Part shown: piece after piece, positions 53,958 through 63,373 of the stretch
Position numbering within the stretch: the stretch's first letter is position 1
Layout: every line of letters starts with the position of its first letter
Source: Deferribacter thermophilus
GTDB lineage: Bacteria; Chrysiogenota; Deferribacteres; Deferribacterales; Deferribacteraceae
Assembly (NCBI RefSeq): GCF_049472675.1
Contig: NZ_JAPNXM010000001.1
Coordinates: forward strand, 124,001 to 188,000
DNA: 64,000 nt
Direction of reading: 5' to 3'
Notes under the pieces: model-generated
What the model was told of the DNA's origin: nothing
Seen by the model: only the letters and a program-made list of their open reading frames with translations
Databases searched by the model: none
Position numbers and translations under genes: made by a program

Positions 53958-55071
53958 TTTCGCTGCCTCCGTTTTGAGAAGTATTTTCCAAAGAGAGTTC
54001 AATTTTCAACCTTCCAAATCCTCTGGTAGTCATTCCACCAATACCTAAACTTTCATAGTAGTGAGCACTGTCTTTAAGAGCTTCTTCTAATTGTTCTGCT
54101 GAAGGTAAAGGTTTTATTTTTATTTTATTATCTAATCCTTCAAAAGCTTTCTTTTCAAAAATCCTAATACTTCCATAAAAAATAGTTCCTCTTGGGATAG
54201 CTTCACTTGTAAACAAAGCTCCTTCTTTTGCAGCTCCTGTTATTGGGTCAATGGAAACAGAAGTTCTAACTTCAAGGTTGGAGTTGACGATATGAGAGAA
54301 TAAGCTTTCTGGAACGATGATAATGTCTTCTGGTTTCAGTGAAAAATCATTAACTTTGATTTCATCATTAATATTATGGCTACCATCTAATTCCAAATAA
54401 AGCCAGCCTAAATTTAGATGTCCTTCATCTCCATTTTTTGTCTTAATTTTGTTTTCTTGAGACTCACTTTCTTCTATTCCAATTTCTTTTAATAGAGAAG
54501 CGGTAGTTATCCATTTTGTCCCTTTCATTGTAAATACAGGGAAAAATAAAATATTTAGGTCGCTAAAAAAGAGCATCCCTTGCCAGCTTATATCTTTTTT
54601 GGAAAATCCAAAACCTTTACAAACTATACAATGTCCACAATGCCCAGTGTTATTTTCGCTATCTCTATCTACGTTAGGAGCATCATCTTGTCCTGCACAA
54701 GTGATTTTTAAAATTTGATTTCCTTCAAAGCCTTTCCATCCAGAAGGTTTATTTACTCCTTCAGGTAGATGTTTCCAGTTATAATTTATTAATTTTTCTC
54801 CTATAGTATCTTCATTTTCTTTTTTTATATCGTCAAAAATAGGTTGCTTATCTTTTATATCTTTCAATGCTTCTAAAACTACATAATATCTCCAAGTTCC
54901 GGCTAAACTACTTCCAGGAATTTTAGGAATATTTGTAATTGGATCTCTCAATATCGTATTATCAACTCTTCCTATAGTATAACCACCTGTTCCAATGTAG
55001 ATTGGGTCAGTAGCAAGAGCAAATATATTCAAGGGTTTGACTGTTTCATTTTGTATCTTTTCATCGCTCAT
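53938..55071 (-). CDS. cmr4: Cmr4 (Cas7 group), type III-C backbone ribonuclease
   Basis: Backbone RAMP protein that cleaves target RNA. The N-terminus IFALATDPIYIGTGGYTIGRVDNTILRD and IPGSSLAGTWRYY match Cmr4; Asp37 in GRVDN is the likely catalytic aspartate. Cys125, Cys145, Cys148 and Cys151 form a probable zinc site in a central insertion. GIGGMTTRGFGRLKI is the C-terminal glycine loop. Length is 377 residues, longer than the common ~300. Confidence 0.9.
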   Translation of the reverse strand: MSDEKIQNETVKPLNIFALATDPIYIGTGGYTIGRVDNTILRDPITNIPKIPGSSLAGTWRYYVVLEALKDIKDKQPIFDDIKKENEDTIGEKLINYNWKHLPEGVNKPSGWKGFEGNQILKITCAGQDDAPNVDRDSENNTGHCGHCIVCKGFGFSKKDISWQGMLFFSDLNILFFPVFTMKGTKWITTASLLKEIGIEESESQENKIKTKNGDEGHLNLGWLYLELDGSHNINDEIKVNDFSLKPEDIIIVPESLFSHIVNSNLEVRTSVSIDPITGAAKEGALFTSEAIPRGTIFYGSIRIFEKKAFEGLDNKIKIKPLPSAEQLEEALKDSAHYYESLGIGGMTTRGFGRLKIELSLENTSQNGGSENEHSSQ

Positions 55072-55073
55072 TT

Positions 55074-58000
55074 TTAAACCTCCTTCAATGCTGTATGCCA
55101 GAATTCAAACATATCTATAAATAGTTTTATTTTTTCCTTATTTAACTTGTCTTTTAGTTCTTCAAAGATATCTTTGTTTTTATTTAATCCAAAAATATTT
55201 TGAATATGCTTTTGTGCTTCTTTGTTTTTCCTGAGTTCTAAAATGTTTATAATTGCTGAAGCAAGGAATGGATTTAAATCTTTTTCATAGTTTTGAAGTT
55301 TTTCATAAAAAAGACTTACCAGTTTGTGCATTTTTGCTGCGTTTGTTTTTTCTTTGAAAAGTTCTTTAAAAGCTTTGAATTTCTTCCAGTATTCCTCTAT
55401 TTCATAAGGTCTATTTGCTTTAAGCTCAAAGGCTCTTTTGTAACCTTTTTCCTCATCATAAAAAATATCATTTCTTCTTGTATTGTTATCTAAAAATTCA
55501 AAATCAAAAGTATTGGGGACAACTTCTATTGAACTATCATTGGGAAATTTACCTATAACAGAAATCCATTTTTTCCAGTTATCATTCGGTTTTATGAAGA
55601 AATTGTAATCTTTTTGGTCAGTATTATTCCAATATAAGGAATAATAATTAGCAGTATCATTTTCTCTTTCTTGCTGTTTTGCATAGTAAATAGTTTTATA
55701 TCTGAAATATTTTTTAAACTCTTTTTTATCTTTTTTTATCCCAAGTTTATCTGTATCTTTCACATCCCTTCTAATTCTTCTTAAAGCGTTTATCCCTATA
55801 TAAAGCGGTTTTTTATAATTTTGGACAACTATTCCAATATGAATAGATAATTTTCCGTAAACATATTTAAACTCTTGGTTATATTTTTCCATAACTAAAT
55901 CAATAAATCTTGAAACATATTCGGCAGGGATAATTACTTGCCAGCCAGCAGGAGTTGGGTCTGTGATTGAAGCATATGGCTTGTAAGAAATGATTTCTAT
56001 ACTTTTTATGTTGATTTCTTCCAGTGGTTTGTCTTCCTTGTTTTCTTTTTCGTTGTAAGTATAAAATTTGATATTTATAGGATTGCTGTTATTTTTTAAA
56101 CTTTCTATGATTTGATTGAGTTGTGAGTTAATTTCTTCTGTTTTTTCAAAGTTAGTTTTACTATTTTTGAGTTCTTTAAGTAATTTCTTGTTATTGTAAA
56201 AATCTAAGTTATAAGCATCTAAAAAGTCTTCTATAGAGCTTATTAGATAGATTTTATTTGCGTTTTTTTCTGCCCAATATAATAAACCTTTTTCATCAGT
56301 TATTTCTCTGCTTTTATTAAGTTCTTGTAAATCTGCTTCAAAAACTATTCTTTTCCTTCTCCACTCAGGAATGCCTAATTGATTGTTTTCTAACACTTGG
56401 ATTTTTATATTTTCAAAAAACTCCTGTGTAGTTTCCCAAATTCTTCTTAGTCTTGCAGGAGATGGATTTTTTCTAAGTAGGAATTGCAGTAGAAGAGTAG
56501 CTAAAAATTCTATGTCATTATCTGTTAACTTTTGCCAGTCAATCATTCTATTTTCAAAATCTATATGATTTTTATTTGATAAATTATTTTTAATGAATTT
56601 TTCCCATTCATTACCAATGGAGCGTTCTAATAATGTGTTATATATTTGCATTAATACAAAACCCATAGAAAAAGAAGATTTCAGAAATTCTATATTATTT
56701 TTAAATATTTGCTGATTTTTAAATCTTTTTTCTTCGAAAATATAATCTTGTTGGAAATTATTACTTATTTTGGCGAGCCAATCTTCTAAAGGTTTACCAA
56801 AAAAAGGTAAGAGATAGTTTTCTAAACTTCTATAGAATAAATCTTTCAGAGATTTTTTCCTTTCATCTAGATTATTTTCTCGTTGTGTTAAGATTGTTTT
56901 CAAATTACTATCTTTTAACAAGCTACTATAAGGTATTTGTATTCCTTTTTTGTCAAATAGCTTTAAAAATTTTTTAATATTAGACTCTTCATTCGTAAAA
57001 AAATTTTCAAAATTATTCCAATCAATTTTTTGAATCTCTTTTAAAATATGTTTTATAGTCTCAAAGTAGTCGTTATAATCTTCTTCTCGAACCAGCAAAC
57101 TATTCAACAAATTTCCATTTAACCAATCCTTAAGCTCAAACTTTAAGGATACAAGAGCTATTCTATCGTTTTTGTCTTTTATTTCACCTACCCATATCGT
57201 TTCAGAGCCTAAATTTTGTATCCAGTTTTTTACTGAATAATGATGTATTCTTTCATCACATGTTTTGCAGATAGCTGTAGAGTTATTTTTCTCTTTGTCC
57301 TCTTTATAAATCAAACGAATTTTACATAAAGGGCAAATTCCAATAGCTTCAGAAGTATTGTTTATGTTTTGTATTAATGTTTTAGTTATATCGTCATTAA
57401 TCTTTATTTTTAGAAAGCTCTCCTTAGCCTTTTCAAGTAGATAACCTAAATTCATTAAGCCTCTTGAAGCTTTTGTTAAAACTATGGTAGGATAAATCTC
57501 ACCTTCTAACTTTTCCTTAAAAATACTTATTATTCTTTCCTCAATACTTTTTAAATCCCCTTTTAAACAAGCTAAACCATTACTTCCATCTTGCCCTATA
57601 TTTTCTCCAACAATAAAATAAATCCCAGTCTCATCTCTATAAATTTCATTTCCTATCGGATGTTTAATCTCTAAAAGCTCTTTTATTTCATTATCTATTT
57701 CTTTAGCTGTTTCTCTATACCATTCGATAGAAGCAAGTTTTAAACCTTTCTCTGCCAAGCCCAATTTATCGTATTGAACTCCTAATATTCTCCATTTTAC
57801 TTTTTGCCTATCAGGAATACTTTTAAAATTTTGATTAATTAGAATATAATCAGATAATAAAGCTTTAAACATTGAAGCAGGTAAGTAGGTTTGTTCCCAT
57901 AATGAAACGTCGTTAATTGGAAATCTATCATCAGATAATAAACCAGATAATAACTCTTTTAGTTCCTTTCTAAGTTCTTCTAACTCTCCAAAAGAGATAT

Positions 58001-58502
58001 TAGATTTATCTAATAGATGTTGTATATTATTTTGTATATCGTTTATAAGGTTATTAATTTTATTTTCATCATTTTCTAAATAAATTATATCTTCTTTATA
58101 ACTACCAAAAGCATTCGCTAACCATCTTTCATTTTCAGGTTTTACCTTTACATCATCTTTTGGACTTCCTTTATCTATCCCAGAATTCAAACTTTCGGAT
58201 ATACCATATAAAATTTGTAGTAGAAAGTCTAAACTGTTTTGTTTTCTCCAATCTCTCAAATTATTTAAAAAATTATCCCATAATTTAAAAGACTTAGAAG
58301 AATTTACATCTAATTTAATATCAATTTCCCTATCTTTTAGGGTACTTTCCCAACAATTTAAATCATTACATTGGATATTAATTGAAGCCTTATTCTGATC
58401 AGATGGATTTAATTTATCCCACAAAGCTAAATATGAAACTATTTCAGCTTTTAAAATCTCATTCCTATATTGCTTTAATTTATTTAAATCTAATCCTAAC
58501 AT
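55074..58502 (-). CDS. cas10: Csx11-family Cas10 (Cmr2), type III-C, without GGDD
   Basis: Large subunit of 1142 residues from ATG 58502 (GGGTGGG upstream; a GTG three codons up is in frame). A four-cysteine zinc finger (CPLC and CKTC, about 390-415), the SPARLRRIWETT segment (about 681-692) and SITDPTPAGWQVIIPAE (about 846-862) are Csx11 features I recognise. The GGDD cyclase motif expected in the palm is absent and no N-terminal HD nuclease is seen. Cyclic oligoadenylate synthesis is therefore unlikely. Gene order matches type III-C. Confidence 0.85.
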   Translation of the reverse strand: MLGLDLNKLKQYRNEILKAEIVSYLALWDKLNPSDQNKASINIQCNDLNCWESTLKDREIDIKLDVNSSKSFKLWDNFLNNLRDWRKQNSLDFLLQILYGISESLNSGIDKGSPKDDVKVKPENERWLANAFGSYKEDIIYLENDENKINNLINDIQNNIQHLLDKSNISFGELEELRKELKELLSGLLSDDRFPINDVSLWEQTYLPASMFKALLSDYILINQNFKSIPDRQKVKWRILGVQYDKLGLAEKGLKLASIEWYRETAKEIDNEIKELLEIKHPIGNEIYRDETGIYFIVGENIGQDGSNGLACLKGDLKSIEERIISIFKEKLEGEIYPTIVLTKASRGLMNLGYLLEKAKESFLKIKINDDITKTLIQNINNTSEAIGICPLCKIRLIYKEDKEKNNSTAICKTCDERIHHYSVKNWIQNLGSETIWVGEIKDKNDRIALVSLKFELKDWLNGNLLNSLLVREEDYNDYFETIKHILKEIQKIDWNNFENFFTNEESNIKKFLKLFDKKGIQIPYSSLLKDSNLKTILTQRENNLDERKKSLKDLFYRSLENYLLPFFGKPLEDWLAKISNNFQQDYIFEEKRFKNQQIFKNNIEFLKSSFSMGFVLMQIYNTLLERSIGNEWEKFIKNNLSNKNHIDFENRMIDWQKLTDNDIEFLATLLLQFLLRKNPSPARLRRIWETTQEFFENIKIQVLENNQLGIPEWRRKRIVFEADLQELNKSREITDEKGLLYWAEKNANKIYLISSIEDFLDAYNLDFYNNKKLLKELKNSKTNFEKTEEINSQLNQIIESLKNNSNPINIKFYTYNEKENKEDKPLEEINIKSIEIISYKPYASITDPTPAGWQVIIPAEYVSRFIDLVMEKYNQEFKYVYGKLSIHIGIVVQNYKKPLYIGINALRRIRRDVKDTDKLGIKKDKKEFKKYFRYKTIYYAKQQERENDTANYYSLYWNNTDQKDYNFFIKPNDNWKKWISVIGKFPNDSSIEVVPNTFDFEFLDNNTRRNDIFYDEEKGYKRAFELKANRPYEIEEYWKKFKAFKELFKEKTNAAKMHKLVSLFYEKLQNYEKDLNPFLASAIINILELRKNKEAQKHIQNIFGLNKNKDIFEELKDKLNKEKIKLFIDMFEFWHTALKEV

Positions 58503-59608
58503 TTTTCCCACCCTTCAGGAAGTTCTAATTCTCCATTTACACAAACTTTTTTAGTTTCTATACTGAATCTCCCCCATCCAAGTTTTGTTTTTGCTCCTAT
58601 TCCTTGTTCTGATAATTTTTCTATTGCTTCACATAGATTGTTTAAATCTTGACTAACTTCTTTTTTTAAATCTTCATCTGATTTTAAAACACCATCAAAA
58701 GGAATATAAATTAGTTGAAAAATTCCTTCAGTTTCTTTTGGAACTACTTCATAATGAATAGGATTTGTTCCAGCTCTTTTTCTTCTATCGTGGGGGTTTA
58801 TTATCTCAAGTGACAGTTTATCAAAGTAAGTTGGATAGAAAATTGCTCTTCCTTTATGGGTTTGAAACTCTAAAGGAAATTCTTTTTGTTTTTCAGTTAA
58901 TTTTGAGGAGATTTTATCTTTTAATATTTTAAAAAGTTCGTTTTTATCTTTTGCATTATTAACTTCATTAATTAAATCTTTATTTACTTTTATACCCAGC
59001 TCGAAAAGCATAAATTCTAAGAGTTTATTCTTAATTCCCTCTAAATCCTTTGACTTGCCTAAAATATAATTTTCTAAAGCTTTTATACTGTCTGAACCTG
59101 CTCCAAAAATTCTCAAAAAACTTTCTATTTTGTCTTTATTGCTTTCAAAATCTTCTTTAAATAATTCTCTAAAAGCACTTGCCAAAGCTCCTTTCCATCC
59201 AGAACCTCTTACCATTGGAACTTTAAAATTTGTTTCTTTTAAAATTGGATTTTGAATAATGTAAAATTCATCGTCATCTTTAGAAAAGTAAGGTGCTTCC
59301 AACTCGAATTTAAACCATATAGCAAAGGAGTATTTAGGAAGTTTCTCAACATAGCTTTGAAGTTTATTTAAGTCATCTTCTTTTTTATAAATTCCAGATA
59401 TTTTTTGAATGGTTTTAAAATCGTTTTTATCTTCGTTAATTACAAAACTTTTATAAAATCTTATTCTTTTTTTAAAATCATTTAGAATTTTACTTTTCTT
59501 ATATAGATTTCCATAGAATAGATTTAGAAACTTCTCATTTTCATGTGTAAAAATCAAATTATCGTTATCAATATTTATTTTATCTGCATAAATATCAAAT
59601 TTAGCCAT
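58496..59608 (-). CDS. cmr6: Cmr6-like RAMP protein (Cas7 group), type III-C
   Basis: A protein of 370 residues from ATG 59608 (AGGTG six bases upstream). VPMVRGSGWKGALASAFRELF is a RAMP glycine loop, and GRAIFYPTYFDKLSLEIINPHDRRKRAGTNPIHY resembles the Cmr6 strand-PH segment. The C-terminal GIGAKTKLGWGRFSIE is the G-rich loop. Assignment also uses its place between cmr1 and cas10. It overlaps both neighbours by 7-8 bases. Confidence 0.75.
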   Translation of the reverse strand: MAKFDIYADKINIDNDNLIFTHENEKFLNLFYGNLYKKSKILNDFKKRIRFYKSFVINEDKNDFKTIQKISGIYKKEDDLNKLQSYVEKLPKYSFAIWFKFELEAPYFSKDDDEFYIIQNPILKETNFKVPMVRGSGWKGALASAFRELFKEDFESNKDKIESFLRIFGAGSDSIKALENYILGKSKDLEGIKNKLLEFMLFELGIKVNKDLINEVNNAKDKNELFKILKDKISSKLTEKQKEFPLEFQTHKGRAIFYPTYFDKLSLEIINPHDRRKRAGTNPIHYEVVPKETEGIFQLIYIPFDGVLKSDEDLKKEVSQDLNNLCEAIEKLSEQGIGAKTKLGWGRFSIETKKVCVNGELELPEGWEKC

Positions 59609-60743
59609 CTCTATCACCTATTCTTTCTAAATTTAATAATCCTGCAACAGATATAAATCCACCTTTAAATTCTTTCCCCTCTTTGTAGATATAAGGAAGG
59701 ATTTTTGAGCCTTGAGGGACATAAGGTATTTGTCTTGGATTACCTGTTTTACCAAAAATTTTATGTCTTTCTTCATCGTCTTCTCTAAAACTAGCTCTTT
59801 CTAGGGATTTTCGTTGAATAAGAATTTTTATAATTTCTTTAAAATCACTATTTGAGCTTATAGGGTGTAGAACTTTTATTTTATTTTCTTTTTTTGTTAG
59901 ATTTTCAAATTTGTTTTCAAATTTAATGAATTCTGTAAAATTTATTTTTTTATCCTTCTGAACTACAGATAAATCAAATTCTTTACTTTGCCAATTATTT
60001 ATTTCTTGATTATTTTCCTCCACGCTTTTTATTTCCAATCTCCCATATCCAATATTCCATTTCCCACCCCAAAAACCGTATTGCTCCATAAAGGTTAAAA
60101 GTGGAAAGAAAATAGATTTTTCAATTTCGTCTATTTTAAAAGTAACACTAAATTTCCCATAAAAATAAGGGATAGGGAAATAAAAAACAGAGTATTCTTC
60201 TCTAAATTTTTTCTGTTTTTCTTTCCAATCCCTAATATTTTTATATCTGTTATTAATGAATGTGTTTAGTTCTTCTCTGGTCTTAAATTCTTGAGGTTCA
60301 TCGTTATTGTTTTTCTTATAGAAAGCAATTGCATAAGGTAAATTTAAGTAGTTTCCAAAACAATAATTTTCTAAATATTCAATATCTTTAATTTCTATCA
60401 AACTTTTCCAGTTTGTAGTTCCAAAAATAATAGAAGGTAAAAGTATATTCTGCTCATTCAAACACTCTATTTTTGCTTGAAAGTCATTTCCTCTTTCTAA
60501 GATACACTCTCTAAAATCTTTTTTATTAACTTCTTTTTCAAATCTTCCTTCTTTAATATTAACAATCCTATTATTTTCTTTTTCAATTTTACATATACCT
60601 GAAAAATAGCAAATAACTTCAAACCAAAATCTTAAACTTCCCATTAGTGAAGAAGGTCTTATTTCGCTATTATCTTGCCAAGCGTCTCCTGTCCAAAGAG
60701 GAGTTATAGTATTAAAAGTTACTGAAACTTCTTTTTTAGCCAT
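59601..60743 (-). CDS. cmr1: Cmr1 RAMP protein (Cas7 group), type III-C
   Basis: A protein of 380 residues starting with VSVTFNTITPLWTGDAWQDNSEIRPSSLMGSLRFWFEVI, the diagnostic Cmr1 N-terminus. YGFWGGKWNIGYGRLEI is the second glycine-rich loop. Cmr1 caps the 3' end of the crRNA in type III complexes. It overlaps the cas6 stop by 8 bases. Confidence 0.93.
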   Translation of the reverse strand: MAKKEVSVTFNTITPLWTGDAWQDNSEIRPSSLMGSLRFWFEVICYFSGICKIEKENNRIVNIKEGRFEKEVNKKDFRECILERGNDFQAKIECLNEQNILLPSIIFGTTNWKSLIEIKDIEYLENYCFGNYLNLPYAIAFYKKNNNDEPQEFKTREELNTFINNRYKNIRDWKEKQKKFREEYSVFYFPIPYFYGKFSVTFKIDEIEKSIFFPLLTFMEQYGFWGGKWNIGYGRLEIKSVEENNQEINNWQSKEFDLSVVQKDKKINFTEFIKFENKFENLTKKENKIKVLHPISSNSDFKEIIKILIQRKSLERASFREDDEERHKIFGKTGNPRQIPYVPQGSKILPYIYKEGKEFKGGFISVAGLLNLERIGDRDG

Positions 60744-61482
60744 TATTTAATACCTCAACCATCCCAAAACCTTGGGGGTTTTTAGCTCCAAGACCTGCGT
60801 CATAAACAGTTTTAAAAAGTTCAGGGATTGTTTTTATCTTAAAAGTTCCTTCATAGGCTTCTATTGGAAAATCTTTGTATTTGAATAATACTTTTTTTGT
60901 TTTTATTGGCTGTATTTCAATTGGAAACTCTGAAATTTCTTCACCTGTAATGATTTCAAATTTTTTTCTTAGATTTTCTTTTATTAAATATTGGAATTTA
61001 GGTTCACTTGGTGAGTAGTATCTATAATATTTTTTTCCATTTTCAAAAGTTTTATAAGCAGTTATTGGAGATAATGTTTTTATTATAAACTCTTCTTCAA
61101 AGTATGGATTTTGGAGAACCTCTATACTTTCAAGATAAAGTGGATTTTTACCTAAAAAAATATTTTCTTTTTTCAAAAATGTTTCCCCCCAATTTTTTGT
61201 AAAGTCACTTATAGCCGAAGAAATAAAAATAGTTATTGGAGTTTTATATTTAATTTTTGTGATTTTACTTTTTTCTCTGATAAGTTCAAAATATTTGGAT
61301 TGAATTTTTGAAAAAGTGAATAGTTTAAACTGCCTTTTGTAATAAAAAAAGCCAATTTCATGAAGAAAATTTGCAAGTGGAGTAGGAAGGTTATTATAAA
61401 GCATACTTTGAAGTAAATAATTGTGATGAATAGGCAAAATTATATATTCGTTATCAGAACTTAATAAAAGCTTTATTTTCAT
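60736..61482 (-). CDS. cas6: Cas6 pre-crRNA endoribonuclease
   Basis: Processes repeat transcripts into crRNAs with an ATTGAAAC-type 5' tag. It has 248 residues. The N-terminal PIHHNYLLQSMLY has candidate catalytic histidines, and the C-terminal GLGAKNPQGFGMVEVL is the glycine-rich loop. It is the only cas6 in the window, so it likely serves both effector sets. No ribosome site is visible; its promoter lies directly against the ATG. Confidence 0.94.
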   Translation of the reverse strand: MKIKLLLSSDNEYIILPIHHNYLLQSMLYNNLPTPLANFLHEIGFFYYKRQFKLFTFSKIQSKYFELIREKSKITKIKYKTPITIFISSAISDFTKNWGETFLKKENIFLGKNPLYLESIEVLQNPYFEEEFIIKTLSPITAYKTFENGKKYYRYYSPSEPKFQYLIKENLRKKFEIITGEEISEFPIEIQPIKTKKVLFKYKDFPIEAYEGTFKIKTIPELFKTVYDAGLGAKNPQGFGMVEVLNNG

Positions 61483-61488
61483 AATAAT

Positions 61489-61516
61489 ATTTTAACATAT
61501 ACTTTTAACTTGTCAA
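61489..61516 (-). promoter_or_regulatory. Promoter of cas6 and the effector genes, predicted leaderless
   Basis: In the 44-base cas2-cas6 gap, minus-strand TTGACA (61511-61516) is followed by 16 bases and TAAAAT (61489-61494). Six bases separate the -10 from the cas6 ATG, so the expected start site is the A of the ATG. It would separate the adaptation genes from the effector genes transcriptionally. Confidence 0.7.
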
Positions 61517-61526
61517 CATTAGTTGA

Positions 61527-61793
61527 TTAGAAAAATAAATCTTCATGTGAAGGCTTTGTTATACCGATAGAATCTCTTTCATAATATTTTTTTGTTCTGA
61601 ATTTATAAATCAATACAGAGTCTTCATTTTCATCCATTATATTTTTTAATTCGTCAGTAAGTATACGGAGATTTGCTTCTGTTATTTCCCCTTCGAAAAC
61701 GCTATTTTGAACCCAAGTTAAATATTTTTTGCAAATTTTATGAAATTTTTGCACCCTTTTTTCATTTGCATCATATACTAATATTATAAACAT
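61527..61793 (-). CDS. cas2: Cas2 adaptation protein
   Basis: Structural partner of Cas1 in spacer integration, 88 residues. MFIILVYDANEKRVQKFHKICKKYLTWVQNSVFEGE is the conserved ferredoxin-fold N-terminus with Asp8. It follows cas1 after 3 bases. Confidence 0.96.
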   Translation of the reverse strand: MFIILVYDANEKRVQKFHKICKKYLTWVQNSVFEGEITEANLRILTDELKNIMDENEDSVLIYKFRTKKYYERDSIGITKPSHEDLFF

Positions 61794-61796
61794 TTC

Positions 61797-62789
61797 TCAC
61801 CAATTAGTTATGAATGGTTTGTAAATATCTTCTCTTAAAAAGTGTTTATAAAGTTTGTAGCACTCTAATCTTATAAGTTTTCTATAAGAAACTTTACCTA
61901 TATTTTTATAATTTATTGTTGTAGCTAATTTTTCTTCAAATAATTTTATAAAGACTTGTCTGCCTTTTTCGTTTAGATAAGTAAAATCAATTTCTTGTTC
62001 AAAATGTTTTAATTGTATTTGTTTTTTGTTAATGAGGCTAAAAATTACTCTATCAACTATTATTGGTTTGAAAACTTCAGCTAAATCCAAATTTAAACTA
62101 AAACTGCGTTGGTTGGTTTCGTGGAGATAGCCGATTCTAGGGTCAAGATGTGTTCTATAAATTTGAGATAGAATTGTAGTATATATCAGTGAGTTGCCAA
62201 AACTTATTAAGGCGTTTATTGGGTTTTCGGGTGGTCTTTTAGTCCTTTTGTCAAAATAAAAATCTTCAAAGTTTAAGATTACATTAAAGGCATCATAATA
62301 TATTTTTCTTATTTCACCCTCGAGAGCCATTAAAGCTGATATACTTGATTTATTATTTATTTCTTTTGATTTCTCTTCTATTTGTTCAATATACGGTGTT
62401 ATTTTTTCTTCTTTTGTTTTTTTATAATAATTGAGATTTTTTAAAATGTTTGATAATCCTCCACTTACAAAACTTTTTGCTAAAAATAGTCGTTCTTCTT
62501 TATTTAAATAGAATTCTGCTTGTTTCAAAATTATAATGCCAGCATTTAAGTATTCTCTTGGATAATAACTTCCAATGTAATATCCATAGTAGTTGTAAAA
62601 GTATAAAGGTATTTTGTTTTGAGTTAAAAATTCAAGCGCTCTTTTATTTATATCGATTTCACCAAAAACATGTATTTCGGATACTGCATTTATTGGAATT
62701 GTCTTTTTTTCGTTATCTTTGATGAAAAATAAGGTATTATCTTTTCTTTTTAATTCGCCGTCATTAAAAATATATATTGGCTTCTTCAT
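61797..62789 (-). CDS. cas1: Cas1 integrase, type I-B class
   Basis: Metal-dependent integrase of new spacers, 330 residues. Metal ligands are visible in LEGEIRKIYYDAF (Glu), LHETNQRSFSLNLDLAEVFKPIIVDRVIF (His and Glu/Asp). The sequence style is that of I-B Cas1. It lies 6 bases after cas4. Confidence 0.97.
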   Translation of the reverse strand: MKKPIYIFNDGELKRKDNTLFFIKDNEKKTIPINAVSEIHVFGEIDINKRALEFLTQNKIPLYFYNYYGYYIGSYYPREYLNAGIIILKQAEFYLNKEERLFLAKSFVSGGLSNILKNLNYYKKTKEEKITPYIEQIEEKSKEINNKSSISALMALEGEIRKIYYDAFNVILNFEDFYFDKRTKRPPENPINALISFGNSLIYTTILSQIYRTHLDPRIGYLHETNQRSFSLNLDLAEVFKPIIVDRVIFSLINKKQIQLKHFEQEIDFTYLNEKGRQVFIKLFEEKLATTINYKNIGKVSYRKLIRLECYKLYKHFLREDIYKPFITNW

Positions 62790-62795
62790 GAGATT

Positions 62796-63290
62796 CTAAC
62801 TCCAGCACATCTCTTTATAAGCGCAATTTTTACAATAGTGGATTTTTGTTGCTTTTGGAGGCTTATCCATATTTAAAATTTTATTAATATTATTTATTGC
62901 ATTTTTAAGTTCGTTTTCGATTTCTTTTGTCAAAAATATTTTTTCCCTTTTTCTCTCTTCTGGGAACAAAAGCTCGCCTGATAAAATTATTCCTTTTTGT
63001 TTTAAAAAATATAAGTAAAAAGCAATTTGCATAGCTGCACTTTTTAAGTATTTTGAAGATTTTTTGATTTCACCTATAACTTTTTTCCCAGGCAAGATAT
63101 CTATTTTTATTGTATTATCGATAATAAATTCTTTTTTTTGTCTTTTGTAGTAGAAATCATGAATATGCCTTCCTAAAGCTAAAAAATCGTTTTCTTGATC
63201 TGCTTCTATGGAATGACCAATAAACCATACTTCTCGTGGACAGATATAATAATACCAAATAAGAGTTCCGTTGATATTAAATGTATCCAT
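62796..63290 (-). CDS. cas4: Cas4 exonuclease
   Basis: RecB-like nuclease that trims prespacers and helps define the PAM end, 164 residues. Iron-sulfur cysteines are Cys17 and Cys153/156/162 (CKNCAYKEMCW). The nuclease motifs include GRHIHDFYY and IGEIKKSSK. First gene of the cas cluster. No ribosome site is evident; a TATATT box lies 6 bases before the ATG, hinting at a leaderless start, though no good -35 is seen. Confidence 0.94.
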   Translation of the reverse strand: MDTFNINGTLIWYYYICPREVWFIGHSIEADQENDFLALGRHIHDFYYKRQKKEFIIDNTIKIDILPGKKVIGEIKKSSKYLKSAAMQIAFYLYFLKQKGIILSGELLFPEERKREKIFLTKEIENELKNAINNINKILNMDKPPKATKIHYCKNCAYKEMCWS

Positions 63291-63373
63291 ATTATTAATA
63301 TAATATAAACAAATATTAGCAAAAGCTTTTATTTAATTAGCTTCAATTTCTTTTAGTCACTTTAAAAACAAAA

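Noticed and set aside
63291..63373. Strong promoter for cas4
   Set aside because: A TATATT box is present but the only -35-like sequence (TTGCTA) is 14 bases away, so I did not list it as a feature.
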